Assembly (NCBI GenBank): GCA_000750105.3
Contig: JPHH03000001.1
Span: 806,001-870,000, forward strand
Reading direction: 5' to 3'
Origin: Tolypocladium sp. Sup5 PDA-1
Lineage: Eukaryota; Ascomycota; Sordariomycetes; Hypocreales; Ophiocordycipitaceae
DNA: 64,000 nt
In this document: in pieces, positions 11,279-23,543 of the stretch
Numbering within the stretch: position 1 is the stretch's first letter
How the letters are laid out: each line of letters starts with the position of its first letter
Translations under genes and position numbers: made by a program
Notes under the pieces: generated by a model
What the model saw: the letters and a program-made list of their open reading frames with translations, nothing else
Databases searched by the model: none
What the model was told of the DNA's origin: nothing

Positions 11279-13569
11279 TCACAGCTTCGCCTTGGCCCTC
11301 TCCTCCACCGCCCCATGCCTCCCGCCATGCCTCTCAAAGTACTCCCTCACCTTGGCCCTCGCCACCTCCACCACGGACGCGTCCTCGACCGTGCTCGGCA
11401 CCGCGACCGCCGCGTCGAACTCGCCGTGCACCGCGTTGTCCACCAGCTCGCGCAGCACCCGCCGCAGCGTCTTGCCCGACCGCGTCTTGGGGATCATGCC
11501 CTTGCCCTGCACGACGCCCCCCAGCGACGCAATGGCGCCCACCTGCGAGCGCACCAGCGCCTGGATCTCCGCCGCCACGCGCTCGTCGGGCACGGCCGAG
11601 GGCGGGTGGTCCGGCGTCGAGAGCGTGATAAAGGCAAAGGGGAGCTGGCCCTTGAGGGCGTCAGGGATGCCGACGACGCAGCACTCGGCGACGAGGGGGT
11701 GCGAGGCGACGGCCTGTTCGATGCCGCCTGGGATGCGTCAGTGGACATTCTTCGAGTACCATTCATAGCTTCAGGGGTCGGGAGACAGCCTCATAATCTT
11801 GCTCTTCCCGGAAGCCGCATTATAGGGGCAAAGGAGACTTACCACTCGACAGCCGATGCGCGCTCACATTCAGCACATCATCATTCCTGCTCATGACGTG
11901 CACATAGCCCTCCTCGTCTATCCACCCCGAATCCCCCGTATCCAGCCACTTGCCCCGGAACCGCTTCAGGTACCCCTTGTAGAAGCGCTCCTCGTCCCCC
12001 CACAGCGTGCGGAAGCCCGTCGGCGCGAGCGGCATCCCCAGGACGATGTTGCCCATGGTGCCGCGCGCCACCTCGGCGCCCTCGTCGTCCACGATGCGCA
12101 CGTCGAACCCGGGCATCGCCTTGCCCGCGCTGCCGGGCTTGATCTCCGGCGGCGGGTGGTCCCGCTCCGCCGTCCTCCGGTCGTGCCCGGCGTGCGCGAC
12201 GAGGGCCCGGCCGGTGATGGGGGACCCGGCCTCCGTGGACCACCAGTTGTCGATGACGTGGGCCGACGGCGCGCCGTACTGGGTGAGGAGGTCTTGGTAC
12301 ATGGAGATGAGCGTCGGCTCGGAGCGCTCGCCGGCGAGGAAGAGGGCCTTGAGCGAGCGCAGACCGCCGCGGCTGCCAATCTCTGAGAGAAACTTGTTCT
12401 CCGGGTCGTCGCGCTTGATGGCCCTCAGGGCCGTCGGCGCCGTGAACATCATGTTGACCTTGTACTCCTCGACGACGCGCCAAAACGCCGACGCGTCGGG
12501 TGTGCCCACGGGCTTGCCCTCGTACAAGACCGTCGCAGCGCCGGCCAGCAGCGGCGCGTAGACAATGTACGAGTGGCCGACGACCCATCCGATATCCGAC
12601 GCCGTAAACGCAACGTCGCCCGGCCCGTGGATATTGAAGAGGTAGCTGATGGACAGGTGCAAGCCCACCGCATGTCCGCCGGCGTCCCGCAACACCCCCT
12701 TGGGCGCGCCCGTCGTCCCCGAGGTATGGATAATGTACACGGGCTCGTTGCTGCCGACGGGCACGCACGCCGCCCGCACGCCCCTCGCGCGCGCGCTCCG
12801 GACGACCTTTTGCCACGTCGCCTGGCCCTCGCGGCGGTCGGTCGGCCCCCAGCGCGCCTGGTCGCGCTGCCAGACGAGGGTGCGCGGCGGCTTGTGCGCG
12901 GCGGCCGCGATGGCCTCCTCGACGAGCGGGCGGTAGGGGATGGGCGGCTTGGTGCCGTCGATGCCGCAGGAGGCGGTGAGCAGGACGACGGGCCGGCAGG
13001 CGTCGATGCGCTGGGCGAGGGCGGCGGGGGCGAAGCCGCCGAAGACGATGGAGTGGATGGCGCCGAGGCGGTTGACGGCGAGGATGCCGATGACGGCGGC
13101 GGGGATCATGGGCACTGGGTAGGTATCGTCAGCAGGCCATTGTGGCACTCGGTCAACGGAGGGCAACATGGAGTGTCGTCGACCTACTGTACAGCATCAC
13201 CACGTCGCCCTTGCGCACGCCCTCCTCCCGCAGCGCGCCCGCCAGCACCTCGACCTCGTCGAGCAGCCGCGCGTACGTGTACCGCTCCTTGGTCCCCGTG
13301 ACGGGGCTGTCGTAGTAGACGGCCACCGCGTCGCCATGGCCCGCCTCGACGTGCCGGTCGACGCAGTTGTAGCACGTCGAGATCTCGCCGCCGGGGAACC
13401 ACTCCCAGCTGTCGTGCGAGACGCCGCCGCCGTCCTTGAGCTCGCGCCGCGTCCTGCGTAGCGTGGCGCTGGGCTTGGTGTGCCACGAGAGGTGCTCTGC
13501 CTGGCGGGCCCAGAACTCCTCTGGCTTGTCCAGGCTGAGGCGCAGGACGTCGTCTTGGATGTGCGGCAT
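11279..13569 (-). CDS. Propionyl/acetyl-CoA synthetase-like, PTS1 AKL
   Basis: Three exons: 13569-13188, 13114-11843, 11727-11279; introns of 73 and 115 bp; 700 residues. ANL-superfamily adenylate-forming enzyme that activates a short carboxylic acid with ATP and CoA. The start MPHIQDD leads into the ACS N-terminal domain (EEFWARQA, YNCVDRH). Intron 1 restores a Met in VVMLYMPMIP, followed by GAIHSIVFGG. The P-loop-like A3 motif is HTSGTTGAPKGV followed by RD. That Arg-Asp is typical of the PrpE/ACSS3 propionyl-CoA synthetase branch rather than classic Acs. WSTEAG (A5), WLDTGDSG (A7) and TRSGKTLRR with the catalytic Lys (A10) are all present. The last three residues are AKL, a PTS1-type signal, which suggests peroxisomal location. 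Substrate (propionate, acetate or another short acid) is inferred. A role in propionate or fatty-acid degradation is likely. Confidence 0.9.
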
Positions 13570-15814
13570 CGTGGGGGAGGGTGCGTGGACGAAGTCCAGG
13601 TGTGTGTACTCGTAGGTCAAGGGTAAAGAGCGCAAGGCCGCTCTGGCAGCTCGCCGTTTACACCAAAACCTCGTCGCGGCAAGGAATATATCCTGAGCAG
13701 GCCGGCAATTGCAATCCGCGCGCCGCAATTATTATCCTCGGTTATGTCGGAGAGACGCGTTGAGGGTCACGTCACATCACAGCCGCCCGAAAAAGAGGCA
13801 GCTTATAATTTAGGGGAGCTCTAGTGGAGCTGCGCTGCGGGACAAGGGGTGCTGCCCGTTTCGGGACCCCGCACCCGCTTCCGTTGCTCCGGCGGATGTG
13901 CCGACGGCCAGTGCAGGCTCCGCAGCGACGACCGACGCCGGTTGGCCGGGTCTTCCGCCTCCGTGGGCTGAGAATGTCGGGACACGATGGGTTGGAATGC
14001 GGCGTGCGGATATTGGGGTTCATCGGCAGGAATTATGGGGTTTCCAGTCACCTGGGAACTGAGCTTGGACATTTCAAACTTCAGCTCACCTCCAGGCTTT
14101 ACACACCAGCCAAACGCGCCTACACGACGTCAATACATTCATCCACCGTCCTCTATGCTACTCCTCGTGAGAACCTAACCCAACAGCTTCAGACTCCCGA
14201 GCTGATGCAGCTGTTCGCATCTCCCTGGTTGTGAAAGAAGTGCTCCAGGGTAGCTCCCACGCCTCGACCTCGTCCGATATCCCGCGTGTCTCTCCGTCAA
14301 ACAAGCCATCAAGCCATGAAACAAGCAAAAAGCAAGGAATCGCCCACGCACACACCCCAGCCCTGCAACGAACGCAGCGCAAAGTAGCTTTTCCGAAAAC
14401 ATGCTGCTCAGCTCCCCCGCCATCAATTGGAATGCACACGCCCACCTTCGTCAATTGTTTCTCAGGAACTACGGACTAGAGCCACACAGGTGCCGGCGCC
14501 TGAAACGGGCGGCGCGTAACGACTGAGATTTAAAAATAAAGAAAAAGAAGGTTCCTGGTGCATACCTCGCAACAATGTCGTCGTGGCTTACACGACACGT
14601 GCCGAATCGTCGTCAGCAACATCATCACCGAGACCACCTCAACATTCCACCACCCGATTGCGACCGAAATGTCAACATCTCCACCTACCGAGTCAGCGTC
14701 CGGCATATCGTGTAGATTTCCTCGCGGACCAGGCCTCGTATCACTCACAAGCAACAGCAGCGCGTGCCGCAATCTCGCTTACGCCACTCCGCCCTCTGAC
14801 TCAACACCAGACCGCCAACCGCCTCCCTATGCCGAGTGCTCACTCGGCTCTTCAGAGCGCATGCATGCAGTCATTCCCGCTACGGGCGTACCGTGGGGTT
14901 ATATGCAGGAGGCGTTGTTGCGGTGAAACAGCGCTCCATACAGACAGACGGAGCAAAAAGAAACGTGCTCAAGATGGCTGTCCGAGCACACGGGAGACGT
15001 TGCATGTACTCGTACGAAGTTGTGCTACAGACACAGCATTGGCATCTGCAGGGCCTGGCCGTGCGCTGTTGGACAGTAGGAAGATGCCCAACGTCTTGTT
15101 GGGTTGACATTGACCCAAGAGCACATTCATCAAGACATGCAGCAGGTAAAAGTGCGCCGGACCAAAACTGGCCTCTCGGCAATGCTTGTTCGCCCTCGCT
15201 ACATACGTACAGGAGCCTCCCAGGCATTGAAGTGATTGACAAGAGACCATAAACACGCCCGACAAACAAAATCCCGTGCCCACGGAAGCGACTTGCATAC
15301 AGGAGATGCCGGGGCACGAGAAACGAAAAGGAGAGCCGACGAACCAAAGGGGTTTGCAGCCGTCTGTTCGGGAGGGTAATGCGTTCTTTTAACGAGGTAA
15401 TTGACAAGCAAAGGCGACCGCGAGGTAAACCGAGACAGGACCAATCCTATTGCTGCTGTAAAAAGGCACATTATATTTCCCAGCGCCGAATATAAAGAAG
15501 ACCACACACACAAGTCGGGGAGGACCTGCGCGTTTCCCTTTGACCACCGAGACAGACTATACACGAGTCGTCTCGACGCCTGCACGGCCGCGACGTGCCA
15601 AGGCAGGGCGTTCCGGATCTCCGGGTCGTATGTTCGTATCCCAAAGTCTATACATCCGAATAAAGTCGCAATCCATCCCTCAACGTAAACCAACACCACT
15701 CTCCCACAACGCTTCTCCAGCTCATATCTGGCGAAGGCTCCCACGAATCAGGTATTTTCGAACAAAAGAAATCGTAGGTGAGACGTGGATGGCGAGGCGT
15801 GACAGTTGGTTGAT
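13570..15814. other. Intergenic, no gene seen
   Basis: About 2.2 kb between two minus-strand genes. The right part should hold the 3' untranslated region of the wall-protein gene. The left part should hold the promoter and leader of the CoA synthetase, including a TACTCGTA motif at 13607 and ACGCGT near 13755. Frames up to 181 codons start at non-ATG codons and have no recognisable domain. A TACGGACTA motif lies at 14470-14478. Confidence 0.5.
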
Positions 15815-16401
15815 TTACAGGACGAAAGCGGCAAGACCGACGATACCGGCCAGGCCAGCGCCCGAGAGGGCAGCGGCCTTGCCAGCACCGGCAGTGGGGA
15901 CGGAGCTGGGAGCGCCGGTGGTGGGCTTCAGGCTGCCGGTGGGGGGGGCCACGGTGGGGGTGACGATGGCGACGGTGCTGTTGGTGAAGGTGCCGCTGCG
16001 AGGTGTTAGTGGTGGTCTTCTCCCAGACTCATAGAGACGCGGCAACGTACCAGGTGGTGCAGGCAACGACCGACGAGGTGATGACCGGGCGGGTGATGGT
16101 GCACGGGCAGTCGGTGATGGTCAGGGTGGTGGCCTGAGTCCAATGTTAGCTCATCTGCTTGTAATATCATGGAAGTCGCTCACGAGAGCCAGCCATGCGG
16201 TTGACCCCGAGCTCTTCTCCCAGCATCGAGAAATCGTACCTTGGTGACGGTGTACGTCTTGCTGCCGTGGGTGATCTTGGTGGCCTCAGGGCAGTAGGTG
16301 GTGTACACATCGACAACCTCGGTGACAACAGTGGCGTTGCCGGCATAGCCAGCAGAGGCGCCAGCGGCGGCGGCGAGGACGGCGGCAACGGTGAACTTCA
16401 T
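15815..16401 (-). CDS. CCG-6-like GPI-anchored cell-wall protein
   Basis: Three exons: 16401-16240, 16133-16051, 15995-15815; introns of 106 and 55 bp; 141 residues. The ATG opens a signal peptide (MKFTVAAVLAAAAGASAG). The mature part has the hallmark VYTTYCPEAT, HGSKTYTVTK, then ATTLTITDCPCTITRP across the first junction and a final ACTTC whose Cys is split by intron 2. This pattern is typical of Neurospora clock-controlled gene 6 products and related small wall proteins. A Thr/Pro/Ser linker and a hydrophobic tail ending GLAGIVGLAAFVL follow, as expected for GPI attachment. Small Ala/Gly residues just before the tail could be the omega site. It is therefore probably an abundant surface or wall protein of unknown biochemistry. 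The leader is rich in CT upstream of the ATG, common in highly expressed fungal genes. Circadian control is known for ccg-6 but cannot be read here. Confidence 0.85.
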
Positions 16402-19400
16402 CTTGTCGGTATTAGGTAACTCGGAGAGTTGATTATGTTGTATTAACGAAAGTAATTGACTGAGAGAGTCGAGTTTGTAGGTTGTGCAAAGCGAGCGTGA
16501 GTGTGCGGGTGGAGGGGAGAAGGAAAAGGGAAGAAGCGGGTGAAGACTGGAGGAGACGAGCTTTATACCGACAGGCCACCGCCCGACCAGCACCTCCACG
16601 AGCGCCAGGATGGAGCCACATGGGGGAGGAAGAGGAGACACCCAAGAGACAGACTCAAGAGGGCAAGGAAAGATTGGACTGATGGACGGCAGGGCCGCGA
16701 TGGCCGGGGGGGGGGGCCAGGGAAGGGGGTGTGGGTTGATGGGCTGGGATGGGATGAGTGAGTGGGCCGGGCCACCAGAAAGCCAAACAGGCCCTCGCCT
16801 CCTCTGCTGTCCAGAGCCTTCCAACCGCTTGCAATTGGGGAGCAACAATCATCAGAGGGTGGCAGAGGCAGGTGAGCGCGTGGACCGGCCAGGGGTGGAA
16901 GTGGAAAGGAGAAGCAGGTGTGGATGAGATGAGAGATTAGCCACAGCCCTGGCCAGATAGGGCGGTACATTGTACGAGATGCCGGGTACATGCGAGTGCC
17001 GCGAGGCCATGCGCGGCGCAAAGGTACCAGATGGCGACTGCGACGGTCCACGGCAGCACGCTACGCCATTGTTCGCACCAGGTACCCGCGGTGGGGGGGC
17101 GTGCGCCAACGACCGCCGTCAGAGGTGGGCTTCCATTTTTCCTTGCCTTGGCCAGCCCGCGCAATCCCATTCCGGCTTTCGCTGCTTGGCTGCTCCACGG
17201 CCGTGGTTGTGGTTGTGGTTATTTTAATCGCTGGAATCGGCTCTCAGCTCGCCGGGTGACAGACGCACCAAATCAGCTCAAATCAAATCAAATCAAGTCA
17301 AATCAAATCAAGTCCGTTCGGGCACACCGAGCCGGCGGTGGTGGAAAGTGCATCTCCTTTCCCGTCCCGGGGGCGTGTAATATCTACGGACTACGGATTA
17401 CTGGAGAAAAGACTCATCGCTCTGTCATTGACGAGTGGCCGAGCCCGAGGAGAGACCGTCTCTCGTCACCAACAGCGCGCCACTCACTGTTGCTCATCAC
17501 GGGGGAAACAGGCAAAGAAGCAAAAAAGGGAGAGCACTCGGCCCGCAACACAGGCCAGTCTTCACTCTACGAGTACGAGTACCGACGCGAGATTGCACCG
17601 GTTGCCACGGCGCTTCTGGACCGTCGCCGGTGATGAGGTTCCCCGTTGCAGCGGCGGCCCGCTGTGCTGGCATTTCAGCCAAAAAGAGCCCGGACGCAGC
17701 GTCAGCCAACGGCAGCCCAGTGAGATCCTGACTGCAATTGGAAGCTTGTTGCTCTATCCATGCCGGCCGTGGCCACGCAGGGTGAATGCAATGGCAGTTG
17801 CCCCTGTTCGGCAGCTGAAGCAGAGCTGAGCCGCGTTCCAACGCTCGCTCTCGCCAACGACAACCACAGACAGTGCGCCGCTCTCAGTGCCTCCGAACCT
17901 CGACTGCAGCACGCTCTCGGCGCTAATGCAGGAACGAAAGGGTCTGGCTAGGCGCTAGACTCGGCCCTAAACCCGCACACACGCAACTGGTGCGGACCGT
18001 TGCGCGCTGCGTGCGCGTGCATTGCATAGGTAGGTAAGAGGTTTCCATCACATCTCTGATTTTCCGCTTGGGCACAGCAGTTGCGCGTGCGCGAAGCACT
18101 GTACGGAATGTACTGTGCCGCCGCTGCAGTGATGTGTTGTTTTTGTGTTGTCGACGAACCGCTCCCCCGCAAACGATGAGCGAAACCTGGGGTTCGGGCA
18201 CACGAGGACGGAGCCTTGGGAGGGTTGGTCGGGCGAGCGATGCGAGGCCATCAGGCGACTTCCACGTCCAAGCTTTTGCCGTGCAGAATGGACGACACCG
18301 GCCGAGCTGGGAAGAAATTTCAACGCCCAGCGCTCGATTACGAGGCCCGGCTGGGCATGGATACGATGACTTACCCGCGCCCAAAAGCAGCGATGCCATC
18401 CTCCAGGGGAAGCAGCGCCAGACGCCGTCTTCATTGGCCGAGCCCCTGGTCCGTAACTCCTCTTTGGGCTAGATGCCGCTCGCCGCTCAGGCTATGACAC
18501 CACCTTTGCTCACTGACAGCGCCTGGCTGCCCTGTAACTCGGGAGCTGCAGGTGCGCTGGGCAGCTGACATCCAACCTTGCCAACCACCAAAGGCGCCAG
18601 CGCCACCTATTACTCGTACCGCGATGACGCCGACGAGAAGCTCACCTCATCCGCCAGCTCATCAGCAGGCCGGTCGGTCTCTTTGCTGGAGCAACCCCCC
18701 TCCTGGCCTCCCCCAAGCTGCCATCGTATCGGGTGATGGTCGTCGCCGCCAGAATGGCAAATGGTGCAAGTGGCGCCTCTCTCGGCGCCCGGCGACATGG
18801 CCCGGGACCCTCTGCAATTTCCCAGCTGCCCACCTCGCCCGTGCCATCGGGCAACATTCAGGGATCCACAGGCCATGCGTCGTTGCGTCCGCTTCCCTGC
18901 TCGCCATCGCCGCCCTGCTTCCACTCCTCCTTGCACGGCCTTTCCAAGGCAGGCAAACAGGTACACACAAGCTTTCCTCTTATCAGTCAGTGCGTGCTGC
19001 TCGTCGCTCGATTGATTGCCTCGACGTGCAGGTGCCCACGAACGCCCCCAATTTCTCCGCCCGTCGCATCGGAGCCGCACTGAAGAGACGGGGCAAGCGA
19101 GGCGTATCCAACTTGCAAACCCGCTCGTATTCTCTTTGCCTCTCTTCTTAGCTCAGCTGCCATTGCTGAGAGTTCTAAAATTGTCACCTTCGGCGATGAC
19201 TACTCCGTACCATCGCTCCCGAGGGTCATGATCGCCACCGAGCCCACAGCCTACCCACCCTTCACCTTGGCCCCCTTGTTGACACTGCCAATCCATCTCG
19301 ATAGCGCCCTGCGATCCTGATCTGTCGGACGCTGTTTTCGTTGTCTGCGCTCTGGAACGTCGAGAGGACGATGATCCACGGGGCGCAGACCCGCCAAGCT

Positions 19401-21213
19401 GTTGGGTGTTCCTGGATCAAACTCTGCATCTCGCATCGCGGACTCCCGCCCATGGCCGGAGCTTATCGGTGGTCCTTGTCTGCTTCCCCGTGTCGTTGAC
19501 TGAGTTGTTATCCATTCCGGACATTCGATGCCTGTATCTACGGGGTAAACGTCTGCCTCTGGGCAGCTCGGCCGATGCCCAATCTCAGCGAGCCACCTCG
19601 TATCCCATATGTGATATCACCTCACCACACTGGCACGCATCCAATTGCACGCTCGCGCACACCTGCTGCTGCTGCCTCACGTTATCAGGACCAACAGCTA
19701 CGAGTACAGCCAGCCTGCTGGACGAGCAAGCCGGCCCGGCAACAGCGGCGGCTCCAAGTAAGCCGGCTCTTCCGCGCCTGTCCTGGCCAGTCTCGGGAAT
19801 GGAAATGGAAGCTTCCTCTCTACGAGTAGCGTTGGACCTCTCGTCTGCACGCCTCCTCCCCCTGGCCGTCTAGCCCGCCGCCTACCGATAGTTGGCGAGC
19901 CACAGCCGGCTTAAATGGGGCTGCAATTTCCACTCACCGGATGCGACCTGCGATCGCACATCGACGTCTTGGCCGTTGCTGGGTGCCCCCTGGTTGCCGC
20001 CGTCAGCTTTGAAGATTGATTCACCGACGGACGACAACGCGTGCTGACTGGGCTCGAAAGCTCTCTCGAGTACCCCGTAGCGCGACGACGAATCGTGTCG
20101 CGTGTTGTTGTTCTCGCTCAATACCCGTCCCGCCCCCGTGGCCGTTGGGCAGCCGACAGTGGTCGGGCTGGGCTTCCCAGGCTCTGAGCTTCCCAGGCTC
20201 TGTGTGAGACCTTTGCAAGACAGGGGCATTGTCTGCCCGGCACTCGATCCGCCCAAAGCGGAAGAGGGCCGATTGCCGGAATCGCGACGCTGAGCTTGTC
20301 ACCGCAGAACTGGGTCTCGCCTGAGAGCTCTCATTTCCTTTTCCGAGAACTGTTTTTTTTCTTCATGCTGATGAATCAACGATATGCAGAGATTTGATGT
20401 TTTGAGTCCTCCTGGTGCAATTTCCTACTCCCAGAGTCCTAGCAACAACCCCCCTCGGCGTGCTCCGAGCGCCGGCTGTCCGGTCATTTGTGAGCCGTTG
20501 CGTCTGACGATGACAGCTCGACTGTGCGTCTCGTTGGCCATGTTTGGGATGGCCTGTGACGACTGACTGTGATGCCAATCTCTTCCCGTCGTCGTACAAG
20601 TAGGTACCGTACACCTCACCCTCGTCCTTCGCCTCTGCGTACTCGTACGGCCGGCCGTTCCTGTGCTACGAACTTCGTATCACCGCGTTTGATGAGACTC
20701 GGTCACGCGCCTCTTGCGGCCAGGGTTGGCTGAAGGCTTCATCAAACGAGCTCATCAGCGACTCTTGCTCTCCCCCAAAAGCATGTCTCAATCCCGGACT
20801 GCTGCGACGGCGCGAGGTGGCTGCTGGTCCGTCTGCGGGCCGACAACCGACTGCCGGGTAGGTAGGCTGCTTCACCGCGGGCCAGCCACAACACCATCTA
20901 TGATGCCGCGACCTGTTCACGAGAGCGCATCGTACCATGCAAAGAGTTGGCTGGTACAGAGAGGCATTTTAGAGTTGCGATTGCCAAAGTTTCAACGGGA
21001 CCGAACGTCCCGGCCGCCGGGCTCTCCGCCGGAAGGGATTAGTTGCAACGGGGAACAGTGGTCGTGGCTGGACGCTTCGGCGGCGGGGATTACTAATGTA
21101 CGTCATCCATATAACTACGAATGAAGCCTCACCAACGATTGCGCATATGTTGCACATGCAAGTGAATGGGATCATAGTGTCGCAGGCAGCAACCTAAACT
21201 AACGCAGTCCAAA
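16402..21213. other. Gene-poor gap of about 4.8 kb
   Basis: This lies between the divergent starts of the wall-protein gene (left) and the quinone oxidoreductase gene (right). Many overlapping Cys/Arg/Pro/Ser-rich frames are present, none with a domain or a convincing ATG exon. Features seen: a poly-G run near 16708-16720, an AAATC pentanucleotide repeat at 17270-17312, paired TACGAGTA motifs at 17568 and 17574, single copies at 18611, 19821 and 20640, TACTCCGTA at 19201, and a 15-bp direct repeat of GCTTCCCAGGCTCTG at 20172-20202 with one spacer base. Confidence 0.45.
17270..17312. repeat. (AAATC)n pentanucleotide repeat
   Basis: Seven or eight imperfect copies of AAATC, with AAGTC variants, read directly. 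The tract lies about 870 bp upstream of the wall-protein start codon in otherwise GC-rich noncoding DNA. Confidence 0.85.
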
Positions 21214-22286
21214 ATGGCGACGACAATGAAAGCAATCGGTTCGTCTGCTCCGCGAGCGTACCCCGGTGGCGTAGTGCGTCGGACTGACACTCCCCGACGG
21301 CAGACATCAAGGGCGGCAAGGGTGAGCGCGATGCCCTCTTCATGAACGCCGAGACGCCCCGGCCGACGCCCGCCGAGGGCCAGGCCATCGTCAAGATCAA
21401 GGCCTTTGGCCTCAACCGCATGGACATTGTGCAGCGGCGCGGCAACTACCCGCTGCCGCCGCAGGCGCCCAAGACGCTGGGCGTCGAGTTCAGCGGCGTC
21501 ATCGAGGCTTTCGGGCCCGGCGACCACGGCGTCTTCAAGCTCGGCGACGAGGTGCTCGGCCTCGCGTACGGCGGCGCGTACGCCGAGTATGTGGCCATCA
21601 GCTCCAAGATGCTCATCCACAAGCCGCACGCCCTGAGCTGGGAGCAGGCCGCCGCCGTGCCCGAGACGTGGATCACGGCGACACAGGCGCTGCACCTGGT
21701 GCTCGGCTTCGCCAAGGGCAAGTCGATTCTGTGGCACGCCGGCGCGTCGGGCGTCTCCATCGCGGGCATCCAGCTGTCGCGGCTCGCGGGGGCCTCGCAC
21801 ATCTACGCCACGGCCGGCACCGACGACAAGTGCCGCTTCATCACGTCGCAGCTCGGCGCCACGGCCGCTTTCAACTACAAGACGGGGGACTGGGCCACCA
21901 AGGTCAAGGAGGCGACGGGCGGCAAGGGCGTCGACTTCATCGTCGACTTCGTGGGCGGCAGCTACTTCCAGCAGAACCTCGACGCCGCCGCGCGCGACTG
22001 CCGCGTGGTGCTGCTGGGCACGCTGGGCGGCGGCAAGGTGCCCAACGCGGACATCTCGCAGATCCTCTTCAAGCGCATCCGCATCGAGGGCAGCACGCTG
22101 CGCAGCCGCGACGAGGACTACCAGGGCAAGCTGCGCGATAAGCTGGAGACGTACCTCCCCGAATTCGAGGCCGGTCGGCTCAAGATCATCGTCGACAAGG
22201 TGCTGCCGTGGGAGGAGATCCAGGAGGCGCACAAGTACATGGAGGACGCGAAGAACTCGGGCAAGATTGTGTGCACCATTTCCTGA
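21214..22286 (+). CDS. NADPH quinone oxidoreductase (MDR family)
   Basis: Two exons, 21214-21238 and 21304-22286, across a 65-bp intron (GTTCGT donor, GACTGAC branch-like site, GGCAG acceptor), give 335 residues. The tiny first exon encodes MATTMKAI and splicing makes the next Asp, giving MKAIDIKGGKG, the usual start of this family. Starting only in exon 2 would remove the first strand of the fold. GFGLNRMDIVQR-type residues (AFGLNRMDIVQR), TLGVEFSG and EQAAAVPETWITA are typical of quinone oxidoreductases of the zinc-free medium-chain dehydrogenase group such as TP53I3 (PIG3). The nucleotide-binding loop is AGASGVSIAGIQ. The protein should reduce quinones or enals with NADPH in the cytosol; substrate is not known. 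Its 3' end is about 100 bp from the convergent dienelactone hydrolase gene. Confidence 0.92.
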
Positions 22287-22388
22287 ATGGGCGACTTGTT
22301 TACTCGTAAGATGGCATGAAAAAATTATCGAACCAATGCTACCGCCAGATGTAAGGAACATGCAATGACTCGTTCGTAATTGTGTGAG

Positions 22389-23543
22389 TTAGTGGCCCTG
22401 GATCCATTTGAGCATCTGTTCGTAGGCTGTGGCTTGGGCGTCGCTGATGGATCTGTCTGGGTATGCGCCGACGACGGCGAACCCTTGAAGATTGCATAGT
22501 CAGCACATGAGACTGAAACACGCCGTTCGTAGTCCGTAGGAGCGTGAGTGTGCTTACCGTGAGGCACTCCTGGGTAGACCTGGACTTCGTGCTCCAAGTT
22601 GGCGTCCGACATGGCGTCCTCGCCGGCAGACCGCACCGCATTGGGGAATAGGGGATCATCCTCCACGCAGACCAAGCTCAGCGGCACCTTCAAGTTCTTG
22701 AAATCATCTGGTATCACCGACGCCGCGTGCGCCACCGCCCCGGCCTTGATGTACGGGCCCTTCTTCACCATGCCGCTCTCCTCGTCCCCGCCCTGATGAT
22801 CCTGCGTCTCCTTGGCCAGCAGCAGCACGAACCGGCCGCCGACGCAGTAGCCCACGGCGTAGATGCCGTCGCCCTGCTTCACCGCGTCGGCGTACTGCTC
22901 CCTCGCGGCGTCGATGACGCGGTGCAGGATGGGCATGACCTTGTCGGCGGTGACGCGCGCGAGCCACATGTCGATCATGAACGACTTGGTCACCTCGGCG
23001 GCCTTGAGCTTCACCTGCTCGAGCAGCGAGGTGGAGTCGTCGGCGATGGCGGTGGAGGCGGGCGCCGTGTCGCCGGCGAAGAGGTCGGGCATGAGGACAA
23101 CGAAACCGGCCGCGGCGTACTTGTCGGCCTGGATCTGGTTGTTGGTGGAGTGGATGCCCGTGCCGCCGGTGAGGAGGAGGAGGAGGCGCGAGGGCGTGTG
23201 CGGGTAGTCTGCTGGCTTGGAGATGTAGACCTGGGGGCACTCGTGTTAACTGGGTTGGGGGGTTTGGAGGATTGTGGATGGTGTCGTTGGCTCACGTCGA
23301 TGTCGCTGAGCTTGATGATCTCGCCGGTGGCAGACTGGCCGCTTGCTGTGGCGGTAGTTAGCAACGACAGCTGGAACCCGGGAGAGACGGTGATAACTAA
23401 CGAGTCGGCCGGTCCGTCACGCAGTGCTCGCCCATGCTCGGGCCAGTCTGCGCGGGAGTGTCACCAGGGATGATGGTGCCCGTCTGCTGCTGCTCGTGGG
23501 CATCGCTCTCGGGCGCCTTCGTGGCGTTGTCTGCGTCAGCCAT
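22389..23543 (-). CDS. Dienelactone hydrolase family protein
   Basis: Four exons: 23543-23402, 23345-23296, 23230-22558, 22483-22389; introns of 56, 65 and 74 bp; 319 residues. An alpha/beta hydrolase of the DLH family. Visible landmarks: the nucleophile elbow GYCVGG with Cys193, an Asp in VCVEDDPLFP, and His in VPHGFA created by splicing of intron 3. That is the Cys-Asp-His triad of this family. VLMPDLFAGD is also typical. The first about 45 residues are Asp/Glu/Gln-rich and look disordered, longer than in bacterial enzymes. Intron 3 uses a TTCAAG acceptor, less usual than CAG/TAG; the spliced frame strongly supports it. Bacterial relatives open dienelactones in chlorocatechol degradation. 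In fungi most members have no proven substrate, so only a hydrolase role is claimed. It is divergent from RPA1 with 633 bp between start codons. Confidence 0.9.

Noticed and set aside
15199..15744. 181-codon minus-strand frame after the wall-protein gene
   Set aside because: Non-ATG start within the expected 3' untranslated region; no recognisable family despite some hydrophobic stretches.
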